Positions 34,284-43,827 are shown, counted from the stretch's first letter. The stretch is DNA of 64,000 nucleotides from Paraburkholderia nodosa DSM 21604 (GCF_000519185.1 NZ_JAFA01000010.1:210785-274784), one strand, 5' to 3'. The notes: a model not told the origin generated them from the sequence alone. Translations and numbers: made by a program.

Positions 34284-35543
34284 GCCAGCGATCGCGGGTA
34301 GAGGAGGGAGACCCAGCACCGCGCCCCAGACACCAACGGCACACACAACCGCACCCACGAAAATAACGAGCCACAGATAAACCCCGCGAGGCCGATACCG
34401 TTGCGGGAGCGCGGTGAGGCTCAGGGCGACGAGCAACCCCAACACGAGCGGCAACATCAGCGTATTGACCACCTGCGCCGCAACGTTCAGGGAAACGAGG
34501 TCGGGCGCGAGCCAGACAGCCCAGGCACTGCCTGCAACGGCCAGCGCATACGCGCCGTAGAACCAGGGCGCGCGGTCGGGACGGTCCTCGAGCGAGGCCC
34601 GGTACCCGAACACATCGCCGAGACCCCATGCCAGCGCGAGTGAACTCACGATGGCTGCCACCAGCGCCGCACCGAGCACGCCCGCGCCAAATAGCAGACG
34701 GCCTGCAAACGGGCCCGTTACGGCAACGAGCGCATTGCTGATTTCGCCGATGCTGTCGAGGGAGCGCGGCTCGCCATGCGCCGAAAACGTCGCCGCCGCA
34801 GCGACGAGCACCGCTGCCGTCAGCAATTGCGTGAGGACCGCACCGACCGCCGTCTCGACTCTGGCCGACGCGAAGTCCTTCGCCGTGAGGCTGTCCGCGA
34901 CCGCCGCCTGCTGATAGAACACCATCCACGGATTGAACGTCGCGCCAATGAGCGCCGCCGCCAGATAGCCGGACTCACGGCCGCCCGCCGCGAGGTGAGT
35001 CATTTGCGGGACCATGACCTGGAGTTTGTGGCGCGCACTCCATGCGACGGCGAAGAACGTCAGGTCGAATGCGCCGATGGCAATGGCGATCCGGTCCACG
35101 CGCTTGTGCGAGCCCGTGAGCACGATGCCGGTCAACAGGATGACCGCGAGCGGCAGCGTGACGGCGCGCGATACGCCATACATTTCCCCCACGCCCGCAA
35201 CGCCCGTGAACTCCGTCACGAGCGACCCCAGCACGGCCACGACCAGCCCCGCCGCGGCCAGCGCCGCCCAAACCGGTCCGAAGCGCGAGCGGATGAGTTC
35301 GCCATAACCCCGCCCGGTGAATATGCCGAGGCGAACGGTCAGTTCCTGAACCATGTAGAGCAGCGGGACCAGCGCAAGCAGCACCGGCAAGAGCCGCAGC
35401 CCCGTTTGCGCGCCGGCCTGCGCGGCCGTCACGACGTTGCCGGCGTCGCAGTCGGCCAGCATCACGAGGAGCCCAGGGCCCCACAGGGCGAGCCGCCGTA
35501 GCCCTCGCGAAACGGTTTCTTTGAGCGTCGGGAGACGGGTCAT
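34269..35543 (-). CDS. Nramp-family metal transporter, atypical
   Basis: This 424-residue inner-membrane protein has about 11 membrane segments. Family features include GPGLLVMLADCDAGNVVTA in segment 1, GRGYGELIRSRFG and QELTVRLGIFTGRG. The two metal-site motifs differ from canonical MntH: the segment-1 DPGN is DAGN (D33-N36), and the segment-6 MPH is replaced in GATFNPWMVFYQQ. It may therefore carry a different ion from Mn2+/Fe2+, or a different substrate. The ATG at 35543 is chosen over an upstream TTG because family similarity starts there. It overlaps a convergent 54-codon gene by 15 bases. Confidence 0.85.
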   Translation of the reverse strand: MTRLPTLKETVSRGLRRLALWGPGLLVMLADCDAGNVVTAAQAGAQTGLRLLPVLLALVPLLYMVQELTVRLGIFTGRGYGELIRSRFGPVWAALAAAGLVVAVLGSLVTEFTGVAGVGEMYGVSRAVTLPLAVILLTGIVLTGSHKRVDRIAIAIGAFDLTFFAVAWSARHKLQVMVPQMTHLAAGGRESGYLAAALIGATFNPWMVFYQQAAVADSLTAKDFASARVETAVGAVLTQLLTAAVLVAAAATFSAHGEPRSLDSIGEISNALVAVTGPFAGRLLFGAGVLGAALVAAIVSSLALAWGLGDVFGYRASLEDRPDRAPWFYGAYALAVAGSAWAVWLAPDLVSLNVAAQVVNTLMLPLVLGLLVALSLTALPQRYRPRGVYLWLVIFVGAVVCAVGVWGAVLGLPPLPAIAGLQIL

Positions 35544-35645
35544 GCGTCTGAAAGGATGCGCCTGTAGTATCTGTCGCGCGATTGTAGCGTGCGAGTCGGG
35601 ACCCGCTGTTCCTGCGCGCAATCGACCACACTTTGGGGATACGAC

Positions 35646-35795
35646 ATGACGACGACCTGGCTCCTTCTGGGTTGCGGCTTTGGTGGGGGCCTTCTAATTG
35701 CAATCTGGGGGATCTGGAGCCTCAGGCAACCGGACGCCCACGACAATCGCGCGGACATAGCAGCGGTGGCGCCTGCCTCCCGATCGCAGCCTTGA
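35646..35795 (+). CDS. Possible 49-residue single-pass membrane protein
   Basis: The frame begins MTTTWLLLGCGFGGGLLIAI and has one hydrophobic segment (about 4-25). A polar tail (RQPDAHDNRADIAAVAPASR) follows. GGGG lies about 8 bases before the ATG. It sits between the divergent Nramp-like gene and kup. The Cys in LLGC could be read as a lipobox, but the signal is too short. Composition is reasonable for coding, yet support is limited. Confidence 0.4.
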   Translation: MTTTWLLLGCGFGGGLLIAIWGIWSLRQPDAHDNRADIAAVAPASRSQP

Positions 35796-35887
35796 GGCCG
35801 CGCTACCCCCATCAGCCGCAAGACCAGGCCTGACGTTTGTGCTCCGCAGCCCGTCCCGAGGGACGTTGAATTTCATTTTCCTTACCC

Positions 35888-37786
35888 ATGGCCTCCATAT
35901 CCGCGCGTTCATCCAGTCAAACTACAGACGTCCCTCCCGCCCTGATTCTGGGTGCCATAGGCGTGGTTTTCGGCGACATCGGAACCAGCCCGCTCTACAC
36001 CTTGCGCGAATGCCTGAAAGCCGCCGGCGGAATTAGCCAGACCAACGTATTCGGGATCGTGTCGCTGATCCTCTGGTCGATCATCATTGTCGTGACGCTC
36101 AAGTACGTGAGCTTCGTCATGCGTGCGGACAACGACGGCGAAGGCGGCATTCTCGCGCTCACGGCACTGGCCGCTCGCGTGGCGCCCGTGCGTCTGCGCA
36201 CCGTGCTTCTGACGCTCGGCGTGTTCGGCGCCGCGATGTTTTATGGCGACTCGATGATCACGCCGGCGATTTCGGTCATCTCGGCAGTGGAAGGCGTCGA
36301 ACTCGTGGATCCTCATCTGGCCACGTGGGTCGTGCCTATCTCACTCGTTATCCTGACCGGCCTGTTCAAGCTTCAAAAACACGGCACGGCCACGGTCGGA
36401 AAAGTCTTTGGACCGGTCATGATCGTCTGGTTCCTGACGCTCGCCGTACTTGGCGTCGCTCATATCGCGCACAACCCCGGCATATTGCGCGGCGCAATGC
36501 CGTCTTACGCATTGAGCTTCGTGGCGCACGCACCCGGTACGGCATTCGTCGTCCTCGGTTCCGTGTTCCTTGCCTTGACGGGCGGCGAAGCGCTCTATGC
36601 GGACATGGGGCACTTCGGCAAGACGCCGATCCGGTTCGCGTGGCTGCTGCTCGTGCTGCCAAGCCTCGTTCTCAACTACTTTGGCCAGGCCGCGCTCGTC
36701 CTGTCGACCCCCTCGGCACTCACGCAGCCATTCTTCTCGCAGGCGCCGGGTTGGGCACTGCTTCCGTTGGTGCTGCTGGCAACAGCCGCGACGATCATCG
36801 CTTCGCAGGCCGTCATTTCCGGCGCGTTTTCCATGACGAAGCAGGCTGTCCAGCTTGGCTTGCTGCCGCGCATCCCCGTCATCCACACTTCGACGCACGA
36901 AGTCGGTCAGGTCTACGTACCGTTCATCAACATCTCGCTCTATGCGGCGGTCGTATTCCTCGTCGTGTTCTTCCGCTCTTCCGATAACCTCGCGGCCGCC
37001 TATGGCATTGCCGTCGCCTCGACGATGCTGCTCACGACGCTGCTCATGTACTTCATCACCCACTGCCTGTGGAACTGGAAACCGGTCGCAACGCTGGCGG
37101 TGATCGGGCCGCTGGCCGTCGTGGATGCGATATTCGTCGCGAGCAATGCGAGCAAGGTCCTCGACGGCGGATGGTTTCCGCTGCTGGCAGGCGGCGTGCT
37201 GTTCACCATCATGACGACATGGCATCGCGGGCGGGAAATGGTCGTCGAGCGTGTGAAAAGCGACAACCTGCCGCTTCCGGCATTCATTCACTCGTTGTGC
37301 GACGGATCGCACCCGCCTCCCCGCGTGGCCGGAACGGCGGTGTTTCCGGGCGGCGTGCCCGGCATGACGCCGAGCGCGTTCATGCACAATCTCAAGCATA
37401 ACGGCGTGATGCACGAGACCAATATCTTTCTGGCCGGTACGACTGAGAACGTTCCGCATGTACCCGAAAGCGAGAAAGTCTCCGTTAGCGATCTTGGGCA
37501 CGGTTGCTACGCGGTCGCAGCGCGTCACGGCTTCATGGAAATGCCCAACGTGCCGGCACTCCTCCTGCTCGTACAGAAGCAGATACCCGCATGGCAGTAC
37601 GAGCCCGCAGCCACCTCGTTCTTCCTGGCCCGCGACACGATCCTCGCAACGGCACAGAGCAAAGGCATGTCGCTATGGCGCGAGAAGCTGTTCGCGTTCA
37701 TGGCGCGCAACGCAGCGCAGGCGGCCGAGTACTACAGCCTGCCCGCGAACCGGGTCGTCGAGATGGGTGGACAAATCAACCTCTAA
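35888..37786 (+). CDS. kup: Kup potassium uptake protein
   Basis: This 632-residue protein is close to E. coli Kup (622). The N-terminal part has about 12 membrane segments, beginning ALILGAIGVVFGDIGTSPLYTL, the family signature. It also has ADNDGEGGILAL and FYGDSMITPAISV, followed by a C-terminal cytoplasmic domain of about 180 residues. It imports K+ with protons, working at moderate affinity and low pH, and complements the high-affinity kdp system encoded 9 kb away. It is followed after 37 bases by an acetyltransferase gene on the same strand. No strong ribosome-binding site is seen before the ATG at 35888. Confidence 0.96.
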   Translation: MASISARSSSQTTDVPPALILGAIGVVFGDIGTSPLYTLRECLKAAGGISQTNVFGIVSLILWSIIIVVTLKYVSFVMRADNDGEGGILALTALAARVAPVRLRTVLLTLGVFGAAMFYGDSMITPAISVISAVEGVELVDPHLATWVVPISLVILTGLFKLQKHGTATVGKVFGPVMIVWFLTLAVLGVAHIAHNPGILRGAMPSYALSFVAHAPGTAFVVLGSVFLALTGGEALYADMGHFGKTPIRFAWLLLVLPSLVLNYFGQAALVLSTPSALTQPFFSQAPGWALLPLVLLATAATIIASQAVISGAFSMTKQAVQLGLLPRIPVIHTSTHEVGQVYVPFINISLYAAVVFLVVFFRSSDNLAAAYGIAVASTMLLTTLLMYFITHCLWNWKPVATLAVIGPLAVVDAIFVASNASKVLDGGWFPLLAGGVLFTIMTTWHRGREMVVERVKSDNLPLPAFIHSLCDGSHPPPRVAGTAVFPGGVPGMTPSAFMHNLKHNGVMHETNIFLAGTTENVPHVPESEKVSVSDLGHGCYAVAARHGFMEMPNVPALLLLVQKQIPAWQYEPAATSFFLARDTILATAQSKGMSLWREKLFAFMARNAAQAAEYYSLPANRVVEMGGQINL

Positions 37787-37823
37787 CGCACACGGTCCGG
37801 CGCATCATTGGAGAAAGCAACGC

Positions 37824-38381
37824 ATGGCGAATGACGACCGCACCACGATAATTGCCAGACGAACGCCGGAATCCGCGGCCATGACCGCCAACCTCAAACG
37901 CGCGATGGCGATCACCGCCAGGATCAACCGGTTGACCTTCGACGATGCCGATGAAGTCCGGGCCTTGTTCGGCGAACTCGTCGGCAAGAAGGTCGACGAC
38001 AGCTTTCTGTTGATCCCACCGTTCTACACGAGCGGCGGGGTCGAGATCCGCGTCGGGCGCAACGTCTTCGTCAACCAGAATTGCACTTTCTATGACCTGG
38101 GCGGCCTCGACATTGCCGACGACGTGATGATCGGCCCGAACGTGAGCCTCATTACGTCCGGGCATCCCGTCGAACCTTCCCGGCGGCGCGAGGGCGTCGT
38201 CGCAAAGCCCATCGTGATCGAGAGGAACGTCTGGATCGCCGCCGGCGCGACCATCATCGGCGGCGTAACCGTCGGCGAGAACTCGGTGGTGGCGGCAGGG
38301 TCCGTGGTCACGAAAGACGTTCCCCCGAATACGCTCGCCGGCGGAAATCCGGCGCGCGTCATTCGTTCAATTGCGGAATAA
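37824..38381 (+). CDS. NodL/LacA/Maa-type hexapeptide acetyltransferase
   Basis: This 185-residue protein has an N-terminal helical Maa-type region and a left-handed beta-helix of hexapeptide repeats (IADDVMIGPNVSLI, VWIAAGATIIGGVTVG). The catalytic His is H114 in TSGHPVEP. It transfers acetyl from acetyl-CoA to a sugar or related hydroxyl. The last strand region ends in the usual TLAGGNPARVIR. GGAGAAAGC precedes the ATG at 37824; the longer upstream frame lies inside kup. It may be co-transcribed with kup, although no functional link is obvious. Confidence 0.88.
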   Translation: MANDDRTTIIARRTPESAAMTANLKRAMAITARINRLTFDDADEVRALFGELVGKKVDDSFLLIPPFYTSGGVEIRVGRNVFVNQNCTFYDLGGLDIADDVMIGPNVSLITSGHPVEPSRRREGVVAKPIVIERNVWIAAGATIIGGVTVGENSVVAAGSVVTKDVPPNTLAGGNPARVIRSIAE

Positions 38382-38529
38382 GGAACGGCCCCCTCGGTTT
38401 GAAAATCCGCTATAGCAGCGGAATCGCCGCGCTCGCACTCGCGCAACTATGAATAGCTCAATTGCTTGTTTGTAGTGAGATAACCGATCGGCAAGAATGG
38501 CCCTGGCAAACTTTGGTCAGGACCACGAT

Positions 38530-39339
38530 ATGTCGAACGCGCCCAGCCTTCAACTCGATTCCGCCACGCTCGTCGAAAAATACGACCGGCTTGGCATTCG
38601 CCAGTTTCATCACGGTCTGCAACTGCTCGACGTGCTCGGCTTGCGCGAAGGCGAACGCGTGCTCGACGTGGGTTGCGGCACGGGCCGTCTCACCGGATCG
38701 GCGGCGCAGCGCGTGGGCGCACACGGTGAAGTGCTCGGCCTCGATCCGTTGCCGCTGCGCGTGCAACGCGCGCTCGAACGCGCGCAGGGCCGATTCGCCG
38801 CGCGCGTCGGCCGCGCCGAAGCGCTGGAAACGGTGCCCGCTGCGCACTACGACGTGGTGTATTTCAACAGTGTGATTCACTGGATCCCCGATCAGGCGCA
38901 GGCGCTGCGCGAAGCGTGGCGTGTGCTCAAGCCAGGCGGCCGGATCGGCTTCACGACCATGCCCGAAGAAGCCCCACACGATCTGCATGTGGTGCTGCAC
39001 GCGCTATTTGCAGGCGAGCCCGAATGGCAGCGCGCCGGAATCGGCGCGCCGAACAAGCTCACGCGCGAGCGCTCGGCAGCCCTGCTCCGGGGCGCCGGCT
39101 TCGAGGTGACGCACAACGAGATTCGCACTTTCGGCGACACCTTCGACAACGTCGACGATGTGCTTGCCTTCAGCCGGTCCAGTTCGTTTGGCAATTTCCT
39201 CTCCTCGCTCACGCCTGAAGACATCGCTCACGTGCGCGCACGGCTCGCGAGCACGCTCGAAGCGCATCGCAGCGCGCGCGGCTATGCACTCACGCGGCGC
39301 ATGATCATTGCGACGGCGCACAAGCCGCTCGCGCATTGA
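38530..39339 (+). CDS. SAM-dependent methyltransferase, class I
   Basis: This 269-residue cytoplasmic protein carries motif I VLDVGCGTGRLTG (44-56), motif II around VLGLDPLP, and HYDVVYFNSVIHWIPD plus AWRVLKPGGRIGF, the Methyltransf_11 pattern. The C-terminal third is unlike well-known subfamilies. The ATG at 38530 follows AGGA. The gene sits 51 bases before a flavin-dependent monooxygenase on the same strand, so the two are probably co-transcribed and may act on the same small molecule, such as a sulfur or nitrogen compound. The substrate is unknown. Confidence 0.85.
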   Translation: MSNAPSLQLDSATLVEKYDRLGIRQFHHGLQLLDVLGLREGERVLDVGCGTGRLTGSAAQRVGAHGEVLGLDPLPLRVQRALERAQGRFAARVGRAEALETVPAAHYDVVYFNSVIHWIPDQAQALREAWRVLKPGGRIGFTTMPEEAPHDLHVVLHALFAGEPEWQRAGIGAPNKLTRERSAALLRGAGFEVTHNEIRTFGDTFDNVDDVLAFSRSSSFGNFLSSLTPEDIAHVRARLASTLEAHRSARGYALTRRMIIATAHKPLAH

Positions 39340-39390
39340 ATCCTTGCCTTCCGTTCCGTAGCGAACGCCAACCACAATCGAGGAGCACAC

Positions 39391-40764
39391 ATGAGCGCAG
39401 CACCGCGACGCCAGGGACAGTTGAGCCTCGGCGCCTTCCTGATGGAGACGGGCCACCATATCGCCGCGTGGCGTCATCCCGATGCGCACGCCGCCGGCGG
39501 CCTCGATTTCGCGCACTACGCCGAACTGGCGCAAACGGCCGAGCGCGCCAAATTCGACGCCATCTTTTTCGCCGATAGCGTGAGCGTGCGCGACACCCAT
39601 GTACCTTCGCTCTCGCGCACCGCACGCGCCGATCATTTCGAGCCGACCACGCTGCTCTCGGCGCTCTCGGTGGTCACGAAACACATCGGGCTCATCGCCA
39701 CGGTGTCGACCTCGTTCAACGAGCCCTATAACGTGGCCCGCAAATTCGCCTCGCTCGACTATCTGAGCGGGGGCCGCTCGGGCTGGAATCTCGTAACGTC
39801 GAGCACGGAAACCGAAGCGCACAACTTCAGCCTCGACAAGCATCTCGATCACGCCGTGCGCTACGAGCGCGCGAAAGAGTTCTACGACGTGGTCTCCGGC
39901 CTTTGGGACAGCTGGGAAGACGACGCCTTCATTCGCGACAAGGCGAGCGGCATCTACTTCGACCCGCAGAAGCTGCACACGCTGGACTATCGCGGCAAGC
40001 ACTTCAAGGTGCGCGGTCCGCTCAACGTCGCGCGTTCCCCGCAGGGCTGGCCCGTCGTGGTGCAGGCGGGCGCTTCGGAAGCCGGCAGGGAACTCGCGGC
40101 GCAAACCGCGGAAGTGATTTTCGTCGCGCATCAAACACTCGATGAAGCGAAGCAGTTCTATCGCGACGTGAAGGAGCGGCTCGCGCGTTACGGCCGCCGC
40201 CCCGAGCATCTCAAGATCATGCCGGGCATTTTCCCCGTGATCGGACGCACACAGGAAGAAGCGCAGGAGAAGTTCGACGCGCTGCAGGCGCTGATCCATC
40301 CGAGCGTGGGATTGCAACTGCTCGCGAACATGTCGGGCGGCCTCGACCTCTCGCAGTATCCCGTGGACGGCCCCGTGCCCGACCTGCCGGAGACCAACGG
40401 CGGCAAGAGCCGGCAACGCCTGCTGCTCGATCTCGCGCGGCGCGACAACCTCACGATACGCGATCTTTATCTGCGCATTGCGGGCGCGCGCGGGCATCAA
40501 CAAGTGATCGGCACGCCGCAGAGCATAGCCGACCAGCTTCAGCAATGGTACGAGGAAGAGGGCGCCGACGGCTTCAATATCATGTCGCCGTGGCTGCCTG
40601 GCGGCCTCGACGAATTCGTGCAGTACGTGGTGCCCGAATTGCAGCGTCGCGGGCTCTTTCGCACGGAATATACGGGGCGCACGCTGCGCGAGCATCTTGG
40701 CTTGCCTCGTCCCGCGAACCGCTTCGCCACGCAGCGGGAAGACGCATTGCGCGTCGCATCCTGA
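39391..40764 (+). CDS. FMN-dependent monooxygenase (NtaA/SnaA/DmoA/SoxA family)
   Basis: This 457-residue member of the bacterial luciferase-like TIM-barrel superfamily has the NtaA/DmoA signatures LSLGAFLMETGHHIAAWRHP, FDAIFFADS, GLIATVSTSFNEPYNVARKFASLD (in part), SGGRSGWNLVTS and PVVVQAGASEAGRELAA. It uses FMNH2 supplied by a separate reductase, plus O2, to break C-N or C-S bonds. Known relatives act on nitrilotriacetate, dimethyl sulfide or dibenzothiophene sulfone. No reductase gene is adjacent. GAGGAG lies 7 bases before the ATG. The neighbouring methyltransferase and exporters suggest a small catabolic or detoxification cluster. Confidence 0.92.
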   Translation: MSAAPRRQGQLSLGAFLMETGHHIAAWRHPDAHAAGGLDFAHYAELAQTAERAKFDAIFFADSVSVRDTHVPSLSRTARADHFEPTTLLSALSVVTKHIGLIATVSTSFNEPYNVARKFASLDYLSGGRSGWNLVTSSTETEAHNFSLDKHLDHAVRYERAKEFYDVVSGLWDSWEDDAFIRDKASGIYFDPQKLHTLDYRGKHFKVRGPLNVARSPQGWPVVVQAGASEAGRELAAQTAEVIFVAHQTLDEAKQFYRDVKERLARYGRRPEHLKIMPGIFPVIGRTQEEAQEKFDALQALIHPSVGLQLLANMSGGLDLSQYPVDGPVPDLPETNGGKSRQRLLLDLARRDNLTIRDLYLRIAGARGHQQVIGTPQSIADQLQQWYEEEGADGFNIMSPWLPGGLDEFVQYVVPELQRRGLFRTEYTGRTLREHLGLPRPANRFATQREDALRVAS

Positions 40765-40903
40765 TTCTGTCCGTCGACAATCCACATTTCGTTCCAGGCC
40801 GAAATATTCGCACCGAAGATGCCCGCATACTGTCGATACACGCGCGATCCCTGGCGCGTGGAACCGTCATCTCACCTCGTCTGCGTGAAACCGGGCGCCC
40901 AGC

Positions 40904-41842
40904 ATGCAAACATCGACCGCGAGCAAATCGGCCGGACTCGACCTGCTTTTGCTCCTCGCACTATCCACGCTTTGGGGAGCGTCCTATACGTTCATCAGAG
41001 TCGGCGTGACGACCATCCCGCCGCTCACGCTAATCGCCGCGAGAACGTCGATTGCCGGAACGCTCCTGCTGCTCTGGATGCTGTGGCAGCGCATTCCGAT
41101 ACCGCAAGACCCGGCCGTGTGGCGTCGCTTCGCCGTGCAGGCACTCCTGAATAGCGTGATTCCCTTTACCTTGATCGCATGGGCCGAGCGCTCGGTGGAA
41201 GCCGGTCTGGCGACCATCCTCAATTCGACTTCACCTGTCATGGCGTTCCTCGGCACGTGGCTAATCACGCGCCACGAACAGGTCACCGCGCGCAAGCTGT
41301 TCGGCGTCGCCGCGGGCCTGGCCGGGATATGCCTCGTGGTCGGCGTGAGCGCGTTCGAAGGACTCGGCCGGCAACTCGTCGCGCAGCTGGCGATCGTCGC
41401 CGCGACGATCTGCTATGCCGGCGCGGCGATCTACGGACGATCGTTCAAGGGACTCTCGCCGGTCGCACCCGCTGCGGGATCGCTCGTCGTGGGCGCGGTC
41501 CTGCTGGTCCCCGTGAGCCTGGTCGTCGACCGTCCGTGGACGCTTCATCCGTCGTTGCAATCGATCACAGCGCTGATCGGACTCGCCGTTTTTTCCACGG
41601 CGATCGCGTTCGTCATCTACTTCCGGCTCGTCCAGACGCTCGGCTCGGTCGGCACGACGGCGCAAGCCTATTTGCGCGTGCCGATCGGCGTGGCGATCGG
41701 CATTGCGTGGCTCGGCGAATCGCTCTCGACCTCGGCGTGGCTGGGACTCGGTTGCGTCGTTGCCGGTGTCGTCGCGATGACGCTGCCATCGGCCAGCCAA
41801 TGCCGCGCGAGCGGCCACAGGCTGCGCTCGAATCGCGAGTGA
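40904..41842 (+). CDS. EamA/DMT-family transporter
   Basis: This 312-residue protein has ten predicted membrane segments in two EamA repeats (ALSTLWGASYTFIRVG at the start; the second repeat with FSTAIAFVIYFRLVQTLG and YLRVPIGVAIGIAWLGE). The family exports metabolites or drugs. The predicted last segment ends at about GCVVAGVVAMTLP (near 41795). A basic tail (SQCRASGHRLRSNRE) follows that lies antisense to the conserved end of the neighbouring hydrolase gene, so the natural stop may have been lost. It overlaps that gene by 175 bases in convergent orientation. Confidence 0.88.
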   Translation: MQTSTASKSAGLDLLLLLALSTLWGASYTFIRVGVTTIPPLTLIAARTSIAGTLLLLWMLWQRIPIPQDPAVWRRFAVQALLNSVIPFTLIAWAERSVEAGLATILNSTSPVMAFLGTWLITRHEQVTARKLFGVAAGLAGICLVVGVSAFEGLGRQLVAQLAIVAATICYAGAAIYGRSFKGLSPVAPAAGSLVVGAVLLVPVSLVVDRPWTLHPSLQSITALIGLAVFSTAIAFVIYFRLVQTLGSVGTTAQAYLRVPIGVAIGIAWLGESLSTSAWLGLGCVVAGVVAMTLPSASQCRASGHRLRSNRE

Positions 41843-42699
41843 AAAAACGCGAAGTGCCCGATGCTGCGCTCGCCAATTGAGGCGGGCGCGATGCGTACGT
41901 GTGTCGACTGGCTCTGTGTGAAATAGCGTAGCGTGCGTTCGATCGCGCGGATCGTGCCGAACGGATCATCGGGGAAGCTGACGGCGAGAATCGGCGCATG
42001 CATGTTGCCAAAACGAGCGACGATGCCCGCGCGCTGCTCGGGCGTGCGCGCAAGCGACCCTTTGCTGAGCGTGTCTTCAAAGCGGGCGCGGCCCCGGCTC
42101 CAGATCTTCGCGACGCCGCGCGGCGTGTCCTCCATCCATCCGAACCAGGATGCGGGGAAATACCCCATCAGGCCGGTCAAAACCGGCATCACGACATGCC
42201 ATTTCCAGAGCATGAGCGGCATGCTGCGCGGCGCGTAATCGCGCCAATATGCGTACTGCGTGCCGACCGTGAAGACGCGGCGAATGAGACGATTCGACGG
42301 CGCGAGCCCGATCAGGAAGCCGCCGATGCTATGCCCCACGACGTCGATCGGCCGCCCCGGGAACATGCTTCGCGCGTAGCGCAGCACCGCTTCGAAATCG
42401 CATTCGCCCCATTCCAGCCAGCTCGCGTCGAGCGTTGCGAGCGCAACGGGCTGTGAAGCGCCAATGCCTCGGTAGTCGTAGACCAGCACGTCGAAACCTT
42501 GCTGGTGCAGCCATGCGGCAAAGCGGAAATAGTAATGGCAGCGCACCGACGTGGCCGAATTGACGATGACCACCGGACGCGACGCGTCCGCGTTCAGCCG
42601 GGCGTGACGACGCCACACATAAGCGCGAAGCGTAAAGCCATCGGCGGCGGTGATGGCGACGGCGAGAGGACGCGCCTCGCCCGGATCGGCTGAATCCAT
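41668..42699 (-). CDS. Alpha/beta hydrolase (COG4757-like)
   Basis: This 343-residue protein has the nucleophile elbow VVGHSIGG (S124), the oxyanion region VIVNSATSVRCHYYFRFA and FDVLVYDYRGIGAS. A probable catalytic His lies in SIGHFAFFHSRF. It fits predicted cytoplasmic hydrolases of unknown substrate. The ATG at 42699 follows GGAG; the longer frame starts at a TTG. The family normally ends soon after the FFH...LW motif, but here the frame continues about 40 residues, antisense through the last membrane segment of the transporter gene. It is divergent from a GcvA-type LysR gene, which may regulate it. Confidence 0.83.
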   Translation of the reverse strand: MDSADPGEARPLAVAITAADGFTLRAYVWRRHARLNADASRPVVIVNSATSVRCHYYFRFAAWLHQQGFDVLVYDYRGIGASQPVALATLDASWLEWGECDFEAVLRYARSMFPGRPIDVVGHSIGGFLIGLAPSNRLIRRVFTVGTQYAYWRDYAPRSMPLMLWKWHVVMPVLTGLMGYFPASWFGWMEDTPRGVAKIWSRGRARFEDTLSKGSLARTPEQRAGIVARFGNMHAPILAVSFPDDPFGTIRAIERTLRYFTQSQSTHVRIAPASIGERSIGHFAFFHSRFERSLWPLARHWLADGSVIATTPATTQPSPSHAEVESDSPSHAMPIATPIGTRK

Positions 42700-42794
42700 G
42701 AACGTGCTCCATGAAGAAACCTGAGTGTCGATTTCACTTGACCTTGGCCGCCCGTTCAATCAATCTTTGCGCTGCTTTCGCATGAGGAATACGC

Positions 42795-43715
42795 ATGTCA
42801 GTGCCGCTCGTGAAACTCCCTCCTCTCGACCTCATTCGCGGCTTCGTCGCGGTGGGCCGGCGCATGAGCATCACGCTCGCCGCCGACGACCTGTGCGTGA
42901 CCCAATCCGCCGTGAGCCGCCAGATCGCCGCGCTCGAAGAGGCGCTCGGCGTGCGCCTTTTCAACCGCGGCTATCGTTCGATCTCGCTCACAGCGGAGGG
43001 CGAGCGCCTGCTGCGCGTTGCGGACAGCGCGGTGCAGCAGCTGCAGGAAATCGTCGGCGCGCTGGCCGCGCGCGAGACGCGCCAGCCCGTGACGATCACC
43101 GCCAGCATCGGCATTGCCGGCCTGTGGCTGCTGCCGCGTATCGGCGAGCTGCAACGCCTGCTTCCCGATATCGATCTGCGCCTTGCAACCTCCGAGAAAG
43201 TGCTCGATCTGCGCGCCGAGGGCATCGACCTCGCTCTGCGTTACGCGCCGGCCCGCATTGCGCCGGAGGCGGCGAATCGCGCGGTACATCTGTACGACGA
43301 ATATGTATTGCCGGTCGCGCATCCTTCGTTGAACGTGAAGAAGCTCGACGCGGCCACGCTCGCGCGCCACGTGCTGCTCGAATTCGAGGGCGTGCGCCGG
43401 CCGATGCTGCGCTGGGCAGATCATCTGGGCACACGCGGCCTCGCCAGCGCGCCGCTTCGCGGCGTGCTGCGTTTCAACCAGTACGACCAGGTCATTCAGG
43501 CTGCCATTGCCGGCCGCGGTATCGCACTCGGGCGCCTCGCCCTCGTGCAGCCGCTGCTTGCCGACGGCAGGCTCGCCGCGATCGGCAATGCGCCCGCCGA
43601 GGGCCCGACCGGCTATGCCTACTGGCTGCATCAGGCCGACGAAGCGCCGCGCGACGACGTGCGCGCCGTCATCGACTGGATCGTCGAGCAGGCTCGCCAA
43701 AGCCAAATCGCATGA
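42795..43715 (+). CDS. LysR-family regulator, GcvA-like
   Basis: This 306-residue protein has an N-terminal winged helix (VAVGRRMSITLAADDLCVTQSAVSRQIAALEEALG, in part) and the GcvA-type effector domain with GLWLLPRIGELQRLLPDIDLRL, HL and LAIRYA-like patterns. It is divergent from the alpha/beta hydrolase and followed by an MFS gene on the same strand. GAGGAATACGC before the ATG is a fair ribosome-binding site. Effector and targets are unknown; the divergent hydrolase is the first candidate. Confidence 0.9.
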   Translation: MSVPLVKLPPLDLIRGFVAVGRRMSITLAADDLCVTQSAVSRQIAALEEALGVRLFNRGYRSISLTAEGERLLRVADSAVQQLQEIVGALAARETRQPVTITASIGIAGLWLLPRIGELQRLLPDIDLRLATSEKVLDLRAEGIDLALRYAPARIAPEAANRAVHLYDEYVLPVAHPSLNVKKLDAATLARHVLLEFEGVRRPMLRWADHLGTRGLASAPLRGVLRFNQYDQVIQAAIAGRGIALGRLALVQPLLADGRLAAIGNAPAEGPTGYAYWLHQADEAPRDDVRAVIDWIVEQARQSQIA

Positions 43716-43827
43716 GCAGAGCGCATGCGAAGCGTGCCAAAAACTCGCTTGAGCCGACTCGCCGTCCCGCGCTCTACTAGACGCAACACGGCGCAACTGC
43801 GAAGCGCCAGGCGCGAGGAGGCGAACG

